Shown: in pieces, positions 34,215 through 42,755 of the stretch
Layout of the letters: each line of letters opens with the position of its first letter
How positions within the stretch are numbered: position 1 is the first letter of the stretch
NCBI RefSeq assembly: GCF_014054985.1
Contig: NZ_CP059569.1
Location: 1,054,001-1,118,000 of the forward strand
DNA length: 64,000 bases
Reading direction: 5' to 3'
Source of the DNA: Kingella oralis
GTDB taxonomy: Bacteria > Pseudomonadota > Gammaproteobacteria > Burkholderiales > Neisseriaceae
The notes under the pieces: generated by a model
What the model saw: the letters and a program-made list of their open reading frames with translations, nothing else
Told to the model about the DNA's origin: nothing
Databases searched by the model: none
Translations under genes and position numbers: made by a program

Positions 34215-35336
34215 ATGACCCATCCCACCCTATCCCAAGCCAAGCTCATCGTTGTGAAAGTCGGTTCCAGCCTCGTAACCGCCGAGGGGCGCGGCATCGA
34301 CCAAACCGCGCTGGATAACTGGGCAACGCAAATCGCCGCCATCAAACGCAGCGGCACCAACGTGATACTGGTATCCAGCGGCGCGATTGCCGAGGGCGTG
34401 AAACGGCTGGGCTGGGCAAAGCGTCCCACCGCGTTAAACGAGCTGCAAGCCGCCGCCGCCGTGGGGCAAATGGGCATCGCGCAAGCCTATGAACACGCGT
34501 TTTCCGCGCACCGGCTCAACACCGCGCAAATCCTGCTCACGCACGAAGATTTAAGCGACCGCACGCGCTATCTCAACGCCCGCAGCACGCTGCAAACGCT
34601 GCTGGCGCAGAATATCGTGCCCGTGATTAACGAAAACGACACCGTAACCACCGCCGAAATCAAGCTGGGCGACAACGACACGCTCGGCGCGCTGGTTACC
34701 AATCTGGTGGATGCCGACGCGCTGGTGATTCTCACCGACCAGCGCGGTTTATACGACAGCGATCCGCGCAAAAACCCGCAAGCGCAGTTTATCAGCCAAA
34801 TTTCCGCCGCCCATCCCGATTTGGAAAGCATGGCGGGCGGCGCGGGCACAGGCGTGGGCACGGGCGGGATGTACACCAAAGTGTTGGCGGCAAAACGCGC
34901 GGCATTGAGCGGCGCCAACACCGTGGTCGCCTCGGGGCGCGAGCCTGATGTGTTGGTGCGGCTGTGCGCGGGCGAGAGCATCGGCACGCTGTTCACCAGC
35001 GAATTCAGCCGCGTGAATGCGCGCAAACAATGGCTGCTGGGGCATATCCAAATTTCAGGTAGCATCGTGGTGGATGCGGGCGCAGAAACCGCGTTGCAAC
35101 AAAGCCGCAGCAGCTTGCTGCCCGTGGGCTGCGTGCGCGTGAACGGGCATTTTCAGCGCGGCGAACTCATCGCCATTGTGAACGGCGCGGGCAAGGAAAT
35201 CGCGCGCGGGTTGAGCAATTACAGCAGCGCCGAAGCGGAGAAAATCCTGCGCTGCCATGCCGACGAAATCGCCGCCAAACTGGGCTACGCGCACGAAGAC
35301 GAGCTGGTGCATCGAGACAATATGGCGCATTGGTGA
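34215..35336 (+). CDS. proB: Glutamate 5-kinase
   Basis: First step of proline synthesis. Start 34215 (MTHPTLSQAKLIVVKVGSSLV) gives 373 residues; an in-frame ATG at 34164 lies inside the MITE and is rejected. Amino-acid kinase domain (1-260): KVGSSLV, LVSSGAIAEG, NENDTVTTAEIKLGDNDTLGALV, GGAGTGVGTGGMYTKVLAA. C-terminal PUA domain (about 275-365). proA is not adjacent. Confidence 0.95.
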   Translation: MTHPTLSQAKLIVVKVGSSLVTAEGRGIDQTALDNWATQIAAIKRSGTNVILVSSGAIAEGVKRLGWAKRPTALNELQAAAAVGQMGIAQAYEHAFSAHRLNTAQILLTHEDLSDRTRYLNARSTLQTLLAQNIVPVINENDTVTTAEIKLGDNDTLGALVTNLVDADALVILTDQRGLYDSDPRKNPQAQFISQISAAHPDLESMAGGAGTGVGTGGMYTKVLAAKRAALSGANTVVASGREPDVLVRLCAGESIGTLFTSEFSRVNARKQWLLGHIQISGSIVVDAGAETALQQSRSSLLPVGCVRVNGHFQRGELIAIVNGAGKEIARGLSNYSSAEAEKILRCHADEIAAKLGYAHEDELVHRDNMAHW

Positions 35337-35535
35337 TGCAGCCATCGGCAACGAGCCGCCGCTCTATTTAGATTAGATTTCAGGCTGCCTCGGCGGTTAA
35401 ACCGGAGGCAGTCTGAAAACGCCCAAAGGCTCAATGGCCAATCAAACGCCGCAAAACCCGTTCGCAATAAACGTTTCAGGCTGCCTTTCCCTTGCAAACA
35501 AGGATTGAGGCAGCCTGAAAATCGTTTTACCCGTT

Positions 35536-35619
35536 TCAGGAATCGCCGCGTGGCAGCAAGCTAATCAACCAAGCCACAAAGCGCACCAGCAGCGAAACGA
35601 GTTCATACAAGCCTTCCAT
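35536..35619 (-). CDS. Possible 27-residue membrane peptide
   Basis: ATG 35619 to TGA 35536. Begins MEGLYELVSLLVRFVAWL and ends LLPRGDS; one hydrophobic helix. Starts 6 bases after the stop of the HTH-UbiX-like gene on the same strand, so translational coupling is possible. No clear ribosome site. May be chance. Confidence 0.35.
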   Translation of the reverse strand: MEGLYELVSLLVRFVAWLISLLPRGDS

Positions 35620-35625
35620 GCGCGC

Positions 35626-36426
35626 TTATTGCAAACCCAGTTGCGCCAACACGCAAGTCGTCAAGAACTCGGCCTGCTCCGCAGAAGCGGCTGCCGAAAC
35701 GGGCAAAATCACCGCGCCTTGCGCCGACAAAGTTTGCAGATTGTGCAACTGCGCCGCGGAAAGCACCGCTTCGCAAGGCGCAATCACCACAGGGCGTTTG
35801 GTTGCCAACGCCAATTCCGCCATGCGCGCGGCGGGCGATTGGGTGGCGCCGTTGGCAATCAAAGCCAAGCTGCCGCCACGCGCCGCAGGCACTACCACCG
35901 CATTCAAAGCGAAAGGCGACAAATGCTCATCGGCAAAACTCAGTTGCGCTTCGGTCGCATAAAAATGTTTGCGCACCGCCGCCGCGTCGTCCAGCGCAAT
36001 GCCCGTTTGCGCAAACGCGCGCTCCGCTGCATCGTTAAACGCCAGGCAAACTTGTTTGCCCGCGATCAGCAGCGCACGAATCACCGCCGCGCCGTAAACC
36101 GCGCTTTCGGGCGAAGTCAATGCCACGCCCACTCTGTTGCCGGTTGATTTCAGGCTGCCTGACACCGCAACGGCCGCCAAAGCGGGTTCGCTGGCGTGGT
36201 CAATATCCATCCAGCCCGCGGGCTTGTTCATGCCCTGCTCCAAGCGCAACGCCACGCGTCTGCCCAATTGTAGCGCCTTGCCGTTGGGTTTCACCACTTG
36301 CGCGCGCAGCTGATACAAATACGCAGGCTTGTCGTAGCCCGTTTTGCGCGCCAATTCGGCAATCGTGCCCGCTTCTTTAATCAACAATTCAAAGTTTTCA
36401 AAACGAATTTCTTGTACAGTTTTCAT
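35626..36426 (-). CDS. XRE-type DNA-binding domain fused to a degenerate UbiX-like flavoprotein domain
   Basis: 266 residues from ATG 36426 (ribosome site GGGAAG, strong promoter just upstream). Residues 6-75 form a phage-repressor-type helix-turn-helix: NFELLIKEAGTIAELARKTG, then KALQLGRRVALRLEQGMNKPAGWMD. Residues 97-265 align by eye with flavin prenyltransferase UbiX: RVGVALTSPESAVYGAAVIRAL (UbiX ISGASGAIYG), NAVVVPAARGGSLALIANGA, RPVVIAPCEAVLSAAQLHNL and GAVILPVSAAA (UbiX GAVIMPPVPAFY). The GASG turn, the Arg of the VRETP motif and the final Tyr are replaced, so UbiX catalysis is doubtful. The linker (SGSLKS, 89-94) is encoded by a DUS. Best guess: a flavin- or redox-responsive regulator. 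Divergent from algH. Confidence 0.6.
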   Translation of the reverse strand: MKTVQEIRFENFELLIKEAGTIAELARKTGYDKPAYLYQLRAQVVKPNGKALQLGRRVALRLEQGMNKPAGWMDIDHASEPALAAVAVSGSLKSTGNRVGVALTSPESAVYGAAVIRALLIAGKQVCLAFNDAAERAFAQTGIALDDAAAVRKHFYATEAQLSFADEHLSPFALNAVVVPAARGGSLALIANGATQSPAARMAELALATKRPVVIAPCEAVLSAAQLHNLQTLSAQGAVILPVSAAASAEQAEFLTTCVLAQLGLQ

Positions 36427-36463
36427 ACTCTTCCCTGAGTTAAGATTAACAAACGAAGTGCGT

Positions 36464-36492
36464 AATATAATAGTTTGCCTAAACAATTTCAA
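36464..36492 (-). promoter_or_regulatory. Sigma-70 promoter of the HTH-UbiX-like gene
   Basis: TTGAAA (36487-36492), 17-nt spacer, TATATT (36464-36469); transcription start about 36457, 31 nt before the ATG. Well-matched and well-spaced. Confidence 0.6.
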
Positions 36493-36626
36493 CTGCTTTT
36501 ACTCAATTTATAGAGACAATTTCGCCCCACCCCGCCGCGGCAGCCTGAAAACAGCGGCTCCGCCTGCCTTGAAAAACCGCGCCCGCGCCCAATATAAACA
36601 GCCAAACCATCCACCACGGCACCATC

Positions 36627-37175
36627 ATGAACCTAGCCAACCATTTTCTGCTTGCCATGCCCAATCTTGAAGATTCCTTATTTTCAGGCAGCCTGATTTA
36701 CCTGTGCGAACACGGCGAAAACGGCGCAATGGGCGTTATCGTGAACAAACCTTCGCCTGTAACCATGAACGTGGTGTTCGCCGCCATCGGCAAAGACACG
36801 CCCGCGCGCTTTAAAAACCAATATGTGATGATGGGCGGCCCGATGCAAACCGAGCGCGGCTTCGTGCTGCACACGCCCATCGGCAACTGGGACAGCAGTT
36901 TGAGCATCACCGACAGCATCGCGCTCACCACCTCGCGCGACATCATCGAAGGCCTACACCAAGACGACGAAATCCAAGGCGCAGTGCTCACCATCGGCTA
37001 TTCCGGTTGGAGCGCGGGGCAGCTTGAACAAGAAATCGCGCAAAACTCGTGGCTCACCGTGCCCGCCGACCCGCATATTCTGTTCGGCATCCCGCCCGAA
37101 GAACGCTATGCCGCCGCGTTCGGCAAACTGGGCATCCGCCGCGAAAACTTTGCCGGAGCGATGGGTCATGCCTGA
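36627..37175 (+). CDS. algH: AlgH/YqgE family protein (UPF0301)
   Basis: 182 residues. DUF179 signature: NLANHFLLAMPNLEDSLFSGSLIYLCEHGENGAMGVIVNKPS, then VMMGGPMQTERGFVLH and IGYSGWSAGQLEQEIAQNSWL. Molecular role unsettled (first linked to alginate regulation in Pseudomonas). Overlaps the ruvX start by 8 bases; this pair is widely conserved. In-frame DUS encodes FSGSLIY. Confidence 0.9.
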   Translation: MNLANHFLLAMPNLEDSLFSGSLIYLCEHGENGAMGVIVNKPSPVTMNVVFAAIGKDTPARFKNQYVMMGGPMQTERGFVLHTPIGNWDSSLSITDSIALTTSRDIIEGLHQDDEIQGAVLTIGYSGWSAGQLEQEIAQNSWLTVPADPHILFGIPPEERYAAAFGKLGIRRENFAGAMGHA

Positions 37176-37662
37176 TTTTGCCGCGCCCGCCAGCGGCGGC
37201 TGCCTTGCCTTCGACTTCGGCGAAACGCGCATCGGCGCAGCGCAAGGCGATTGCCGCATCCGCATCGCCCACCCCATCGCCACGATTACCGGCAACAGCA
37301 ACGATGAAAAATTCGCCCGCATCGCCGCGCTGATTCAAGAATGGCAGCCTGAAAACCTGATTGTCGGCCTGCCCGTGCACATCGACGGCAGCGAACACGC
37401 GCTCACCCGGCTCGCCCGCAAATTCGGGCATCGCCTGAACGGGCGTTTCAGGCTGCCCGTGTATTGGGTGGACGAACGGCTATCGTCGGTTTACGCCGAA
37501 GAGCTGTTGCGCGAAAACGGCGTTCGCGGGCGCAAACAAAAGCCCGTGCTGGACCAAGTTGCCGCGCAAGCCATTTTGCAAAGTTTTTTTGATAACGGCG
37601 CGGTAGATTTTTTTGACCGCCAAGCAGATGCGGGCGGCAGCGACAAGCCAGAGGCAGCCTGA
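37168..37662 (+). CDS. ruvX: Putative pre-16S rRNA nuclease / Holliday junction resolvase-like RuvX (YqgF)
   Basis: 164 residues; ATG 37168 inside the last codons of algH. RNase H-like fold: first catalytic Asp in CLAFDFGETRIGAAQ, VGLPVHIDGSE, the second acidic site in VYWVDERLSSVYAEELL, third in LDQVAAQAILQSFF. Acts in 16S rRNA 5' maturation; a role in recombination is older and less sure. Two DUS are read through in frame (WQPENL, FRLPVYW). Confidence 0.92.
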   Translation: MPDFAAPASGGCLAFDFGETRIGAAQGDCRIRIAHPIATITGNSNDEKFARIAALIQEWQPENLIVGLPVHIDGSEHALTRLARKFGHRLNGRFRLPVYWVDERLSSVYAEELLRENGVRGRKQKPVLDQVAAQAILQSFFDNGAVDFFDRQADAGGSDKPEAA

Positions 37663-37694
37663 AAACGGATGGGCGCGTTTCAGGCTGCCCTTTT
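37652..37694. terminator. DUS inverted-pair terminator of algH-ruvX
   Basis: AGGCAGCCTGAAAACG / CGTTTCAGGCTGCCC then TTTT; the left arm overlaps the ruvX stop codon. Confidence 0.55.
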
Positions 37695-37795
37695 GTTTGT
37701 GCTACGGCGCAATCCGCCGCGCTTGCACCGCAAACCTTGCCGAACGCGCCAATCCGCCCTACCATTCACTTCTCCCATCCAGCAAAGGAATCATC

Positions 37796-38185
37796 ATGAA
37801 AACATCCCTCGCCCTGATTTTCTGCGCGCTATCGCTCAGCCTAAGCGCAGGCACGGCAACGGCAAAAACCCGCCACGCCAAAGCAAGCCCCAAAGCCCGC
37901 CACGCCGCCCAAGCCTCGGGCAACGCCTTGCCGCTCAAAGCAAACGGCTGCGCCCACTTCACCGCCGGCAAAGGCAGCTACCGCTTTTCCGTGCCCGATG
38001 AGGGCAAAGCCCTGCACAGCAGCGCGAGCGGCGTGCTCACCGCCCCCGATGGCGAAACCTTATACATGGCGCGCGGCATCGATACCGACAGCGGCGCAGC
38101 ATTTTATTTTGCCGATTTGCCCGAAGCGGGCAGCTACGCCGTTCGCTTTGACCGCGGCGGCAAAGTTTCCGTGTGCATTGAATAA
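37796..38185 (+). CDS. Small secreted protein of unknown function
   Basis: 129 residues from ATG 37796 (ribosome site AAAGGA). Signal peptide KTSLALIFCALSLSLSAGTATA. The mature part opens with a basic Lys/His/Ala stretch (KTRHAKASPKARHAAQ) then a compact domain with two cysteines (NGCAHFTAG, KVSVCIE) probably bonded in the periplasm. Family not recognised. Lies alone between two DUS hairpins. Confidence 0.65.
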   Translation: MKTSLALIFCALSLSLSAGTATAKTRHAKASPKARHAAQASGNALPLKANGCAHFTAGKGSYRFSVPDEGKALHSSASGVLTAPDGETLYMARGIDTDSGAAFYFADLPEAGSYAVRFDRGGKVSVCIE

Positions 38186-38203
38186 CCGCCAAACAAAACA
38201 CAA

Positions 38204-38247
38204 AAAGGCAGCCTGAAAACGAGAATTTCCGTTTTCAGGCTGCCTTT
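38204..38247. terminator. Bidirectional DUS terminator before fabI
   Basis: AAAGGCAGCCTGAAAACG and CGTTTTCAGGCTGCCTTT between convergent genes. Confidence 0.6.
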
Positions 38248-38263
38248 GCATTATTTGCTTGGC

Positions 38264-39052
38264 TTATTCGTCGCCGTCGTTGAGCGCGTTGATGCTGTAA
38301 CCGCCGTCCACATAAGTGATTTCGCCGGTGATGCCCGATGCGAGGTCAGACAGCAAGAATGCGGCGGTGTTGCCCACTTCTTCGATGGTTACATTGCGGC
38401 GCAACGGGTTTTGCGCGGCAACGTGCGCCAGCAGCTTGCTGAAATCGGCGATGCCCGATGCCGCCAAGGTTTTGATGGGGCCGGCGGAAATGCCGTTGCA
38501 GCGGATGCCGTCTTTACCCAAGCAGGATGCGGTGAAGCGGATGCCTGCTTCCAAGCTGGCTTTTGCCATACCCATCACGTTGTAATTGGGAATCGCGCGC
38601 ACTGCGCCAAGGTAAGTCAATGCCAAGATGGAGGCGTTGCGCCCGCGCATCATCGGGCGTGCGGCTTTGGCAAGCGCGGGCAGGCTGTATGCGGAAACTT
38701 CGTGGGCGATGTTAAAGGCTTCGCGGTTGATGCTGTCTAAAAAATCGCCGTTCAGGGCTTCTTTGGGCGCAAAGGCAATGGCGTGCACCAAGCCATCCAA
38801 GCCATCCCAATGCTTGCCCAAGCTGGCAAACGTTTGCGCGATTTCTTCGTCGCTTTGCACGTCGCAGCGGAACACGAGTTCGGAATTGAATTCGGCGGCG
38901 AGTTTGCGCACGCGCTCTTCCAGTTTGTCGACAACATAAGTGAACGCGAGTTCCGCGCCTTGTTCGTGGCAGGCTTTGGCGATGCCATAGGCGATGGAGC
39001 GCTCGGAAATCATACCTGTAATCAGGATTTTTTTGCCTTGCAACATGGTCAT
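38264..39052 (-). CDS. fabI: Enoyl-[acyl-carrier-protein] reductase (NADH)
   Basis: Last reduction of each fatty-acid elongation cycle; target of triclosan-type inhibitors. 262 residues, E. coli FabI size. NAD site: ILITGMISERSIAYGIAKACHEQGAEL. Catalytic Tyr and Lys in YNVMGMAKASLEAGIRF with the Y-x6-K spacing typical of FabI. C-terminus DLASGITGEITYVDGGYSI. Monocistronic. Confidence 0.95.
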   Translation of the reverse strand: MTMLQGKKILITGMISERSIAYGIAKACHEQGAELAFTYVVDKLEERVRKLAAEFNSELVFRCDVQSDEEIAQTFASLGKHWDGLDGLVHAIAFAPKEALNGDFLDSINREAFNIAHEVSAYSLPALAKAARPMMRGRNASILALTYLGAVRAIPNYNVMGMAKASLEAGIRFTASCLGKDGIRCNGISAGPIKTLAASGIADFSKLLAHVAAQNPLRRNVTIEEVGNTAAFLLSDLASGITGEITYVDGGYSINALNDGDE

Positions 39053-39273
39053 TTTGTATCCTTCGATTGATTGGGGAAATTGGGAAAACCGCGTATTATA
39101 GTGGTTTTTATGGTTTTAGGCAGCCTGAAAAATGGAGTTGGCTGTTGGGATGGGTCGGATTTGATTTGGGTCAAAACGGCAGGCGGCGGGCAGCCTGAAA
39201 ACGGGCGGGAGGTGGCGGGCGTTCCGCGCGGGTGCTTTTCAGGCTGCACGATGCGTTGGCGCGACTGCCTGCT

Positions 39274-40356
39274 TTACTCTGCCGAGGCAGCCTGAAACGC
39301 CAGTTCGGGCAATTCAGGCTGCCGGTTTTCGTCTTGCAGGTGACTGATGCCGATGCCGATGAGGCGGTATTCGTGTTCGCTGGGCATGCGCTTGGCGAGC
39401 TGTTGGGCAGCCTGAATCAGGGTTTGCGCGCTGGGCAGGGCGGACGAATAGGTTTGCGAACGGGTGAGCGTGCGAAAGTCGCTGGTTTTGAGTTTGAGCG
39501 TGAGCGTTTGCCCGATGGTGTGGCGGCGTTGCATCTGCTGCGCCAAGTCCCGCGCCAAATCGGGAATGTGGCGGACGATTTGGCCCAGCGGCAAATCGTC
39601 GGGCAGAGTGATTTCAGTGGAGATTTGCACGCGCTCGCGCTCGGGCTCGACGGGGCGGTTGTCCACGCCGTGCGCGAGGTCGTGCAAGCGGTAGCCCCAT
39701 CTGCCGAACAGGTTGATGAGCATGCCCAGCGGCACGCGCTGCAAATCACCCACGGTGCGCCAGCCTTGGGCGTTGAGCTTGGCGAGCGTTTTTTTGCCCA
39801 CGCCCGATATTTTGCCCAGCGGCAGGGTGTGCAAAAACGCGTTCACATTTTGCGGCGCAATCACAAATTGCCCGTTGGGCTTGCGCCAATCGGAGGCAAT
39901 TTTGGCGAGAAATTTGTTGGGCGCGATGCCTGCGGAAGCGGTTAGCCCCGTTTGGCGGTGGATTTCGGCGCGGATGGCGAGGGCGATGTCGCGGGCGTAT
40001 GCGATGTTTTGCTTGTTGCAGGTTACGTCCAAATAGGCTTCGTCCAGCGCGAGCGGTTCGATAAGGTCGGTATGCAGCCTGAAAATTTGGTGGATTTGCC
40101 GGGAGACTTGGCGGTAGAGCGCGAATTGCGGCGGGATAAAAACGGCATGCGGGCACAGGCGTTTGGCGGTGGCGACCGCCATGGCGGAGCGCAAGCCGTA
40201 TTTGCGGGCTTCATACGAGGCGGCGCAAATCACCGAGCGCGCGCCGTCCCACGCCACCACAACGGGCTTGCCGCGCAGGTGGGGCTGTTCGCGCAGTTCT
40301 ACCGATGCGTAGAACGCGTCCATGTCTATATGGATGATTTTGCGTGGAGAGGTCAT
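39274..40356 (-). CDS. dinB: DNA polymerase IV
   Basis: Y-family translesion polymerase. 360 residues. Catalytic carboxylates in HIDMDAFYASVE and LALDEAYLDVT; SAGIAPNKFLAKIASDWRKPNGQ; two HhH-like turns ISGVGKKTLAKLNAQGWRTVGDL; C-terminal little-finger domain. The last residues (RQPELPELAFQAASAE) are encoded by two successive DUS. No LexA box was seen upstream, as expected for Neisseriaceae, which lack a classical SOS response. Confidence 0.94.
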   Translation of the reverse strand: MTSPRKIIHIDMDAFYASVELREQPHLRGKPVVVAWDGARSVICAASYEARKYGLRSAMAVATAKRLCPHAVFIPPQFALYRQVSRQIHQIFRLHTDLIEPLALDEAYLDVTCNKQNIAYARDIALAIRAEIHRQTGLTASAGIAPNKFLAKIASDWRKPNGQFVIAPQNVNAFLHTLPLGKISGVGKKTLAKLNAQGWRTVGDLQRVPLGMLINLFGRWGYRLHDLAHGVDNRPVEPERERVQISTEITLPDDLPLGQIVRHIPDLARDLAQQMQRRHTIGQTLTLKLKTSDFRTLTRSQTYSSALPSAQTLIQAAQQLAKRMPSEHEYRLIGIGISHLQDENRQPELPELAFQAASAE

Positions 40357-40434
40357 GGTTAATGGTATGAAGGCAGCCTGAAAACGTATGCAGCGGCGTT
40401 TCGCTTTGCCCGTTTTCAGGCTGCCTCAAAGTAT

Positions 40435-41253
40435 TCAACTTTCGCCTTGAAGCAGTTTGTCCAACGCCGTCAGCGCGCGGACGGCTTCTTTGTTGCCTTG
40501 CTCGGCGGCGAGCCGCCACCATTTTTGCGCTTCTCGGTAATCGCATTCAACGCCCGAGCCTTCGGCGTAGGACAAGCCCAAGTTCAACTGCCCATCGGCA
40601 TCGCCCAGCTCGGCGGCTTGGCGAAACCATTGCGCGGCAACGGCTTCGTCTTTTTCCACGCCGTAGCCTTCTTGGTAAAGCATCGCCAAATTCACCATCG
40701 CATCGCTGTTGCCCAGCTCGGCGGCTTGCCGGTAATACTGCGCGGCGCGGGCGTAATCGCTTTTCACGCCCAAGCCGTCGTCGTAGCACACGCCCAAGTT
40801 ATACAAGGCCTCATCGTCGTCTTGCTCGGCGGCGGCCTGCCAGTATTGCACCGCTTTGGCGTAATCTTGTGGCACGCCCAGCCCTTCAGCGTATAAGCGC
40901 GCCAGCGAATTGGCGGCATCCCATTCGCCCTGCTCAAAAGCCGCGCCGTACCATTTGAGCGCGGCGGCGTAATCCTGCGGCAGCCCGTCCAGCCCGTCTT
41001 CGTAGAGCGTGGCGATGTTCATTTGCGCGGCCGCATCGCCCTGCTCGGCGGCGGCGTGGTACCACTTGGCGGCGGCGGCAAAGTCGGTTTTCACGCCCAA
41101 GCCTTGCTCATACATAAACGCCAACTGATATTGCGCGTCCACATCGCCCTGCTCGGCAAAGCGGCGGATGATGGGCGCGGCGGCTTTGTAGTTGCCCTTT
41201 TCAATGTGCGCGAACGCGGTGTTGAGTTGCAGATTTTTCAGCGAGTACGACAT
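40435..41253 (-). CDS. Sel1-like repeat protein
   Basis: 272 residues made of about six or seven 36-residue Sel1/TPR units (pattern ALYNLGVCYDDGLGVKSDYARAAQYYRQAAELGN). No signal peptide, so cytoplasmic. Such proteins act as scaffolds for protein complexes; the partner is unknown. Followed on the same strand by dinB after a DUS pair. Confidence 0.82.
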   Translation of the reverse strand: MSYSLKNLQLNTAFAHIEKGNYKAAAPIIRRFAEQGDVDAQYQLAFMYEQGLGVKTDFAAAAKWYHAAAEQGDAAAQMNIATLYEDGLDGLPQDYAAALKWYGAAFEQGEWDAANSLARLYAEGLGVPQDYAKAVQYWQAAAEQDDDEALYNLGVCYDDGLGVKSDYARAAQYYRQAAELGNSDAMVNLAMLYQEGYGVEKDEAVAAQWFRQAAELGDADGQLNLGLSYAEGSGVECDYREAQKWWRLAAEQGNKEAVRALTALDKLLQGES

Positions 41254-41429
41254 GGCAGTCTTTCGTATATTGAGGCAGCCTGAAAGCCCGTTAACGCTTT
41301 TTCAGGCTGCGTTTAAATAAAATAAATAAAAATGCGGATTTTAGCGCACTTGCGGCAGCCTGAAAAAGGGCGCGCGGATTTCAGGCTGCCCCGCCGGTTG
41401 AAGTTCCCAATCAGGCAGCCTGAAAATGC

Positions 41430-41435
41430 TATAAT
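41430..41435 (+). promoter_or_regulatory. Candidate -10 box of nrdB
   Basis: Exact TATAAT, 43 bases before the nrdB start; a DUS covers the spacer/-35 area and no good -35 is visible. Confidence 0.4.
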
Positions 41436-41477
41436 CCGCCCGTTTTTTTGACACGCCCAAAACAAAAGGATACCCCA

Positions 41478-42632
41478 ATGTCTTGCGAACACCTCATCAT
41501 GCAATACAGCACCTTCCCCAAAACCCCCAACAACGCCCTGCTGGAACCGATGTTCCTCGGGCAGCCGGTCAACGTTGCCCGCTACGACCAACAAAAATAC
41601 GAAACCTTTGAAAAACTGATTGAAAAGCAAATCTCGTTTTTCTGGCGGCCCGAAGAAGTGGACTTATCGCGCGACCGCATCGACTACGCCAACCTGCCCG
41701 AACACGAAAAACACATCTTCATCAGCAATCTGAAATACCAAACCCTGTTGGACAGCATCCAAGGGCGCAGCCCCAATGTTGGGCTGCTGCCGCTCGTTTC
41801 CCTGCCCGAGCTGGAAACTTGGATTGAAACCTGGTCGTTTTTTGAAACCATCCACAGCCGCAGCTACACCCACATCATCCGCAACATCGTGAACGACCCC
41901 TCCGTCGTGTTTGACGACATCGTGCAAAACGAATACATCATCGCACGCGCCGAAGACATCGCCTGCTACTACGACGACTTGATTGAATACACCCAATATT
42001 TCAACCTGTTGGGCGTAGGCGAGCATCGGGTAAACGGCAAAACCATCGTCGTGTCCGAGCGAGAATTAAAGAAAAAACTTTACCTCTGCCTGATGTGCGT
42101 GAACGTGCTGGAAGCCATCCGCTTTTACGTTTCCTTCGCCTGCTCGTTCGCCTTTGCCGAGCGCGAGCTGATGGAAGGCAACGCCAAAATCATCAAGCTC
42201 ATCGCCCGCGACGAAGCGCTGCATCTCACCAGCACGCAACACATGCTCAACTTGATGCGCGGCGGCGCGGAAGGCGCGGAATGGGCGGAAATTGCCGCCG
42301 AGCTGCAAAACGAATGCTTCGAACTCTTCAAAAAAGCCGCCGAGCAAGAAAAAGAATGGGCAGAATATCTGTTTAAAGACGGCAGCATGATAGGCTTGAA
42401 CAAAGACATCCTGTGCCAATACGTTGAATACATCACCAACGCCCGCATGCTTGCCGTGGGCTTGCAGCCGGCGTTTGAAAAAGCCACGCAAAACCCGATT
42501 CCGTGGATTAACACCTGGCTCTCGTCCGACAACGTGCAAGTTGCGCCGCAGGAAGTGGAAATTTCGTCTTACCTTATCGGGCAAATTGACGCCGAAGTTA
42601 AAACCGAAGATTTGGAAGACTTTGAACTATAA
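41478..42632 (+). CDS. nrdB: Ribonucleoside-diphosphate reductase class Ia, beta subunit
   Basis: Provides the tyrosyl radical for NDP reduction. 384 residues from ATG 41478 (AAAGGA upstream). Radical tyrosine Y130 in FETIHSRSYTHIIRN; di-iron ligands in FISNLKYQ, WSFFETIHSRSYTH, FAFAERELMEGNAKIIKLIARDEALHLTSTQH. C-terminal tail AEVKTEDLEDFEL is the peptide that docks onto NrdA. nrdA is not in the window. Confidence 0.95.
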   Translation: MSCEHLIMQYSTFPKTPNNALLEPMFLGQPVNVARYDQQKYETFEKLIEKQISFFWRPEEVDLSRDRIDYANLPEHEKHIFISNLKYQTLLDSIQGRSPNVGLLPLVSLPELETWIETWSFFETIHSRSYTHIIRNIVNDPSVVFDDIVQNEYIIARAEDIACYYDDLIEYTQYFNLLGVGEHRVNGKTIVVSERELKKKLYLCLMCVNVLEAIRFYVSFACSFAFAERELMEGNAKIIKLIARDEALHLTSTQHMLNLMRGGAEGAEWAEIAAELQNECFELFKKAAEQEKEWAEYLFKDGSMIGLNKDILCQYVEYITNARMLAVGLQPAFEKATQNPIPWINTWLSSDNVQVAPQEVEISSYLIGQIDAEVKTEDLEDFEL

Positions 42633-42642
42633 ACAAGCAGAC

Positions 42643-42676
42643 GATAGGCAGCCTGAAACCCATTTTCGGGCTGCCT
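42643..42676. terminator. DUS-pair hairpin after nrdB
   Basis: AGGCAGCCTGAAACCC opposite the one-base variant TTTTCGGGCTGCCT; stem with a mismatch, so a weaker terminator. Confidence 0.4.
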
Positions 42677-42755
42677 CTGTTAGCGCATTCACTTGATAGC
42701 CACTCCCGTTTTGCATACAATCCCGCGTTTTGCAAAATCAACAGAAAGCCCCACC

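Noticed and set aside
36427..36492. 22-residue N-terminal extension of the HTH-UbiX-like protein
   Set aside because: The region holds the promoter and the true ATG at 36426 has a strong ribosome site.
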